Of a stretch of DNA of 20,065 nt, positions 17,001 to 20,065 are shown piece after piece; position 1 is the stretch's first letter, and every line of letters begins with the position of its first letter. Under the pieces are notes generated by a model. That model made no database searches, was not told where the DNA came from, and saw only the letters and a program-made list of their open reading frames with translations. This DNA comes from Entamoeba invadens IP1 (Eukaryota; Evosea; Mastigamoebida; Endamoebidae), in assembly GCF_000330505.1 (NCBI RefSeq), contig NW_004443518.1, positions 191,652 through 211,716 of the forward strand. The letters run 5' to 3'. Position numbers and translations under genes: made by a program.

Positions 17001-19343
17001 TTCACATGGACAATAAGACTCAAAGAACATCATTTTTTGTGTTGTCAAATCAAAATTGTACAAGTGGCAAAATATCTTTTTTGAGCTTCCATATCTCAGC
17101 AATTTACCATTTAACAACAATTGTGTGTTATTAGGAAGTGTTCCAGTATATGGCGTTTCCGAGTAAAACAAATCGAAGTCGGTTGCATTTGGATTGACAT
17201 TATTAAGTGAAGTTACATTGTATGTAAAAATTAAAGGAAAGTTTTTAATAGTTCTTAAGAATAAATTTATTGTAACATTATCAAACCAAGCACTTTCAGA
17301 ATAAAACACCGAATTTGAAAAAATATTAATTTCTCCACCATTAGAACAGTTTAATACGTTAGTCTCAATTTTCGGAAGAAGTAAATTGTTATTATTTCCT
17401 TTTAAATAGATTTTTCCTTTTGTTTTGAGTATAAATTGACTTGTATTAAAATAAGACTCGTCACCAAATTCAATAACCCCTGCAATCATTTCAAATATAT
17501 TTTTGACAACAAATGTAGAATAATTTAAAATTCGAATTGTTGCATTTTGACTTAAATAACAATTTGAGTTTGTTGACACATATGAAAAGTTATACATGTT
17601 GAGTTGTGAACTATTCTTAATTATAATATTACCATTCACAAACATCTTTGAATTATTATCAAATGTAATAGTCGAAGTTGTTTCAAAATTGACGTTGTTT
17701 GTTGCTTCGATCGTTGAATATTCTTTCATAGATAAAGTTGTTGAATTAGACACCAACAAATAGAATAATACTGCTTTTGCATTTCCTTCAAAATTTATTT
17801 TTGTTTTATCAAAGAATTTACATTCCGATGTAGATGTAAAAGTTGCATTGTTTTTTATAGTTAAATTTGCATAACCATTAGTGTATATATTTTGTGATTC
17901 TATTTTTGTATTATTTTTAAATGTCCCAATTGCATTTATTCCGAATTTAATTTGTTCCAAAGAAATAATGGAAGCATTATCATTTACAGTGGCTGTCACA
18001 GTATGATAAAAATCTAACAACTCGACTGCAAATAATTTTGCATTTCCCTCGAGTGTTAAACTTGAAAATATATGCAAACTGAATGTTGTATTTGATTGGA
18101 CATAACTGTCATCTTTCATAATAAGACCTGAATTTTCACCACCAATAAATACTTTATAAATATGCATTTGTGCACTATTTACCATTGTTATTTTCGAATT
18201 CCCACTCAAATTGATATAATTCATCACATTAATAGATGTATTATTTGTAAGCATTATTTTCACAAATTTCAATGCAGTAACACTCGAATTGCTATTTATT
18301 TTAGCTTCATCATTGAGAATAACACTTGAATCGTTATTTAAATACAACATTTCATTTAAATTCATTACAGCGTATTCCTTAATTAATAACTTTGATGTAT
18401 TATAAAGATTGACTTGTGTTGATGTGTTCATAGTAGCCTTTCCTTTTATTGTGATATATGACTTGTTGTATAGTTCCAACCCACCCGAAGAATTAAAAGA
18501 AGAATTTGTGCTTATTGTGAGTGTTGCATCACCATTCATTTGTAAATTACCTTGCGTATTCAACAATGCATTTGCATCAAGAAATATTTTTGAAGAATTA
18601 AATAGAGTGATGTCACTTTGAGATTCAACAATTGATGAATCATTTATGACAAGTACAGTATTTGAAATACAATTTAATTTAGTAATATTCACCATCGCGT
18701 TATTTTTAAATTGGACGTTTGTTTTATCTATTAAAGAAAAGGTCGGTGTCGACATAAAAGTGTTGTCACTTATTAAAAGTGTTGTACTACCATTTAATTG
18801 TATTGAACTCGAAGCAATGAGTTTTGAACTCCCATTTAAAGTAACTTTTGGCTTTCCATTAGTATTGAAATTTGATGTATCGATCATTGAATTATCACTT
18901 AAAGTTATTGTGGAATCGTCATTCACAACAATGGATGGAATTTGATCCGTATATGAGTTTGAAACCATTATCAGATTTGAATTATTATTAAATACAACAA
19001 GTCCAGATACACTACTGATGTATGAAGTATTGTTCATTACAAGTGTTACATTATCGTTAAAATTAATAGGGTATGCAGTGGTCCTAATTGAACATGATGA
19101 AATTAATTCTATTTCCCCAAACCCTCCAAAATAATATTGTCCATCTAAATTTATTTCAGCATTACTTTTAACAAGTAAAACAACATCGGGATTCGTGTCA
19201 GTCCCTAATATCACGCTTTTGGTTAGTGTACAACTACTTGTGATTTCTGTTGATGTTGTCATTTCAGTAATTACAGAACACGACTGTGACAAAATTGTAA
19301 TGAAAAATAAGGGCACTAATATTATTGTTTTTTTAAACAACAT
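14001..19343 (-). CDS. Transmembrane receptor kinase (TMK), 1780 aa
   Basis: One intact ORF. Domains in order: signal peptide (about 1-20, MLFKKTIILVPLFFITILSQ); a repeat region (about 100-640) of roughly two dozen 21-22-residue units, many with N-x-S/T sites at the same place; a linker; a CXXC-rich stalk (about 868-1328) of the furin-like type seen in Entamoeba TMKs; one membrane helix (about 1332-1358) followed by basic residues; a juxtamembrane domain with CEFSLYLTPLC near 1456; and a kinase domain (about 1510-1776). Kinase motifs are complete: GEGSFG 1518-1523, lysine 1538 in VAIK, HRDIKPDN 1633-1640, DFG 1658-1660, APE 1685-1687. The type is tyrosine-kinase-like, with Ser/Thr specificity suggested by the lysine in HRDIK. 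Expected role: plasma-membrane receptor signalling; the ligand is unknown. Residues 1517-1684 are encoded by DNA identical to the pseudogene at 7609-8114. Confidence 0.92.
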   Translation of the reverse strand: MLFKKTIILVPLFFITILSQSCSVITEMTTSTEITSSCTLTKSVILGTDTNPDVVLLVKSNAEINLDGQYYFGGFGEIELISSCSIRTTAYPINFNDNVTLVMNNTSYISSVSGLVVFNNNSNLIMVSNSYTDQIPSIVVNDDSTITLSDNSMIDTSNFNTNGKPKVTLNGSSKLIASSSIQLNGSTTLLISDNTFMSTPTFSLIDKTNVQFKNNAMVNITKLNCISNTVLVINDSSIVESQSDITLFNSSKIFLDANALLNTQGNLQMNGDATLTISTNSSFNSSGGLELYNKSYITIKGKATMNTSTQVNLYNTSKLLIKEYAVMNLNEMLYLNNDSSVILNDEAKINSNSSVTALKFVKIMLTNNTSINVMNYINLSGNSKITMVNSAQMHIYKVFIGGENSGLIMKDDSYVQSNTTFSLHIFSSLTLEGNAKLFAVELLDFYHTVTATVNDNASIISLEQIKFGINAIGTFKNNTKIESQNIYTNGYANLTIKNNATFTSTSECKFFDKTKINFEGNAKAVLFYLLVSNSTTLSMKEYSTIEATNNVNFETTSTITFDNNSKMFVNGNIIIKNSSQLNMYNFSYVSTNSNCYLSQNATIRILNYSTFVVKNIFEMIAGVIEFGDESYFNTSQFILKTKGKIYLKGNNNNLLLPKIETNVLNCSNGGEINIFSNSVFYSESAWFDNVTINLFLRTIKNFPLIFTYNVTSLNNVNPNATDFDLFYSETPYTGTLPNNTQLLLNGKLLRYGSSKKIFCHLYNFDLTTQKMMFFESYCPCEDTEDWYITPFDNVTAFAIESHKQKTTKNEIQEDDEFSSESATIGNNKISFYSANDVTVVGIKSSEVVSAELKLLTKKVLFVAETKISYNEFVCNAAYNTESVFQCVSGVECPTGYYNTTTKKCEPCEDIICISCGTQPNTCIHCKPNYILSDGKCEEITNCVSYGPNRCKRCSSGFVLKGATCVKGENCLLTKGDGKCAICNITNGYMLKKGECVTVDENNDTINSNNILSCFNGYTYNSTMCVKCDEIDPNAEYCENGKSTKCAAKSEMTINGKCEKISCEIPNDENGRCENDILKCSYLLNKQCVECEIGKFLTNNMCVEKAENNCVLQNGLTCKRCDDSYYFDNDTQRCEKCNDNCLTCFETPTKCISCGNDTFMSNYKCDSNEELKQKCDQIASVTSGCVICKNGYYKTGLNCFECAERCSTCNNENSCLTCNTNYYKTNNGDCLPKSNIIGCGVEVTQSGCSKCGDGYFQVNTNECQKCDSSCLTCNLYSTKCTLCDSSLVLLSNGSCVGLFNIAECNKIKNSKCVKCSFWNTPNDDGTLCESHVVWWVILLGVIFVIIVLIIITILIVFITKIVLDRKHQKDTEKTTTLFKMDRSNIHFVSITKGICVSSELVDFNIESSNIPVNEESKALICVGNELKNVIKVQFTILTNIDKFIFKVEPEVVLIKRGRACEFSLYLTPLCTCKITTTIQIISKNLKTEEENYNTITINAVTSQSTRIDYDELVEENKLGEGSFGIVYKGMYRGNVVAIKKMKQINNSDEEKLIDEFEKEVQMLDKFRCDYIVHFYGAVFIPNKMCMVTEFAQFGSLQDLIKHKTKEEIETKLRVKMLLDAAKGISYLHENGILHRDIKPDNILVLSLDVNEKVNAKLTDFGSARNVNLLMTNMTFTKGIGTPKYMAPEVLDRKKYKKPADIYSFAMTMYEVLQWDFVFKNDDERFLHVWDIADFISTGKRLERPQNISIKEFDIIQNAWEQDIKERIPIEKVIENLEELNH
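14290..14795 (-). repeat. 506-bp identical kinase tract, intact-gene copy
   Basis: This is the partner of 7609-8114 in the opposite orientation. It covers codons 1517-1684 plus two bases of 1685, that is from the glycine loop to the APE motif. The codons just outside differ from the pseudogene at both silent and replacement sites. Confidence 0.9.
17400..19045 (-). repeat. 66-bp-period coding repeats (22-residue beta-solenoid units)
   Basis: Within the TMK ectodomain, consecutive units such as TLFNSSKIFLDANALLNTQ.., ELYNKSYITIKGKATMNTS.. and NLYNTSKLLIKEYAVMNLN.. are each 22 residues long. Alternating hydrophobic positions form short strands, with an Asn-x-Ser/Thr site recurring near residue 4 of the unit. 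Some units have 21 residues. The DNA copies are diverged, so the repeat is old and maintained at protein level. The period and pattern fit a right-handed beta-helix; that fold is an inference. Confidence 0.75.
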
Positions 19344-20065
19344 TTAATAATACCAAGTGATATTTTTTAGTTTAACAATCAAATCATTATTTTTTTAATT
19401 CATTAAAAAATTAATAAAAACATGTGTTGTTTGTTAAATACTCAATCATTTAATTATAAATAAACTTCATTGCAGTAACTGAAAAAAGCTGTTGTGAAAA
19501 TTATAGTAAATTATTGGATTCAACTATAAGGTATAGAAAAACATTCGATTTATTGCTTTTATTTGATTGGTTAAAAAAGTTCAAAAACAATTCGGTAATT
19601 TCAAATGACAAATTCTATAAAAATAATTTTATTATATCAAAATTATAGATCTATCCCAGTCACGACAGCTTTTTTCCATTAAAGAGGGGAAAAACCGCTT
19701 CTTTTTTTATGGTAAAAACAATAAAAATGTTATTTATTTTGTCTTTTTTGTTATTGTTTTTTCATTTACAAAAAGAAAAAATAACAACGACAACAACATT
19801 GCCAAAGCTCTTTAAGAATATTTTAAAAGGAAAATCAATTGTTTCTTATTTTATTGGAAAAAACAACATAGTTTAGCCACAGGTTATGTGTTCTTTCAGG
19901 AAAGTTACGAAAACAATGACGAAAAACAAATCATAAATAGACTACGATTATAAAACATTTTCAAGTTATTTTTGACTTTTTTACAAACTATTTAAATATA
20001 ATAAAAACAATTAAAACAAATTAATTGAATACAGAGGGGCTAAAAAACCGCTTCCGTCTTTTTAA
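19344..20065. other. AT-rich 5' flank of the TMK gene
   Basis: No gene is supported to the window edge. A motif of about 20 bases occurs twice in direct orientation: GAGGGGAAAAACCGCTTC at 19684-19701 and GAGGGGCTAAAAAACCGCTTC at 20034-20054. The related CCGCTTCC also occurs inverted in the repeat at 337-443. The TMK promoter should lie just above 19343, but no convincing TATA/Inr pair can be chosen. Confidence 0.5.

Overview
The window looks like nuclear DNA of an Entamoeba. The intergenic DNA is very AT-rich, the large genes have no introns, profilin has a TATA/Inr-like block directly before its ATG, and there is a signature Entamoeba receptor: a transmembrane kinase with a CXXC-rich ectodomain. 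A Mutator-like element and TA-flanked mariner/pogo-like MITEs suggest the reptile parasite E. invadens, whose genome is known to be richer in DNA transposons than that of E. histolytica. The species call is an inference.

Layout. Positions 3-116 hold the possible 3' end of an off-window gene, then a 166-bp TA-flanked MITE (142-307) and a dispersed repeat that looks like a decayed coding fragment (337-443). An intact 589-aa protein of the Entamoeba leucine-rich type follows (1233-3002). From 3734 to 8387 lies a decayed transmembrane kinase (TMK) gene. A 2.7-kb Mutator-like element (3890-6603) splits its cysteine-rich part and leaves a 9-bp target duplication. A second MITE family has copies at 8538-8717 and 12549-12747, in opposite orientations. 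Positions 9083-11097 hold a frameshifted gene for a repetitive cysteine-containing protein with a hydrophobic C-terminus. Next come a compact tRNA gene with an intron (11225-11333) and an intact profilin gene (11501-11890, minus). Two gene scraps (about 12361-12548 and 13029-13345) and a second copy of the dispersed repeat (13567-13684) fill the space before the main gene.

The main gene (14001-19343, minus) encodes an intact 1780-aa receptor kinase: signal peptide, an N-terminal part built of about two dozen 21-22-residue repeats that read as a beta-solenoid, a CXXC-rich stalk, one membrane helix, a juxtamembrane domain and a kinase domain with all catalytic motifs.

The most notable signal is a 506-bp stretch that is base-for-base identical between this gene and the decayed TMK copy on the opposite strand. 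It runs from the glycine loop to the APE motif, while the flanking sequence is clearly diverged. This looks like recent gene conversion between an expressed-type receptor and a pseudogene. Surface-signalling genes, their pseudogene relatives and DNA transposons appear to be reshuffling here around two housekeeping genes (profilin and a tRNA).
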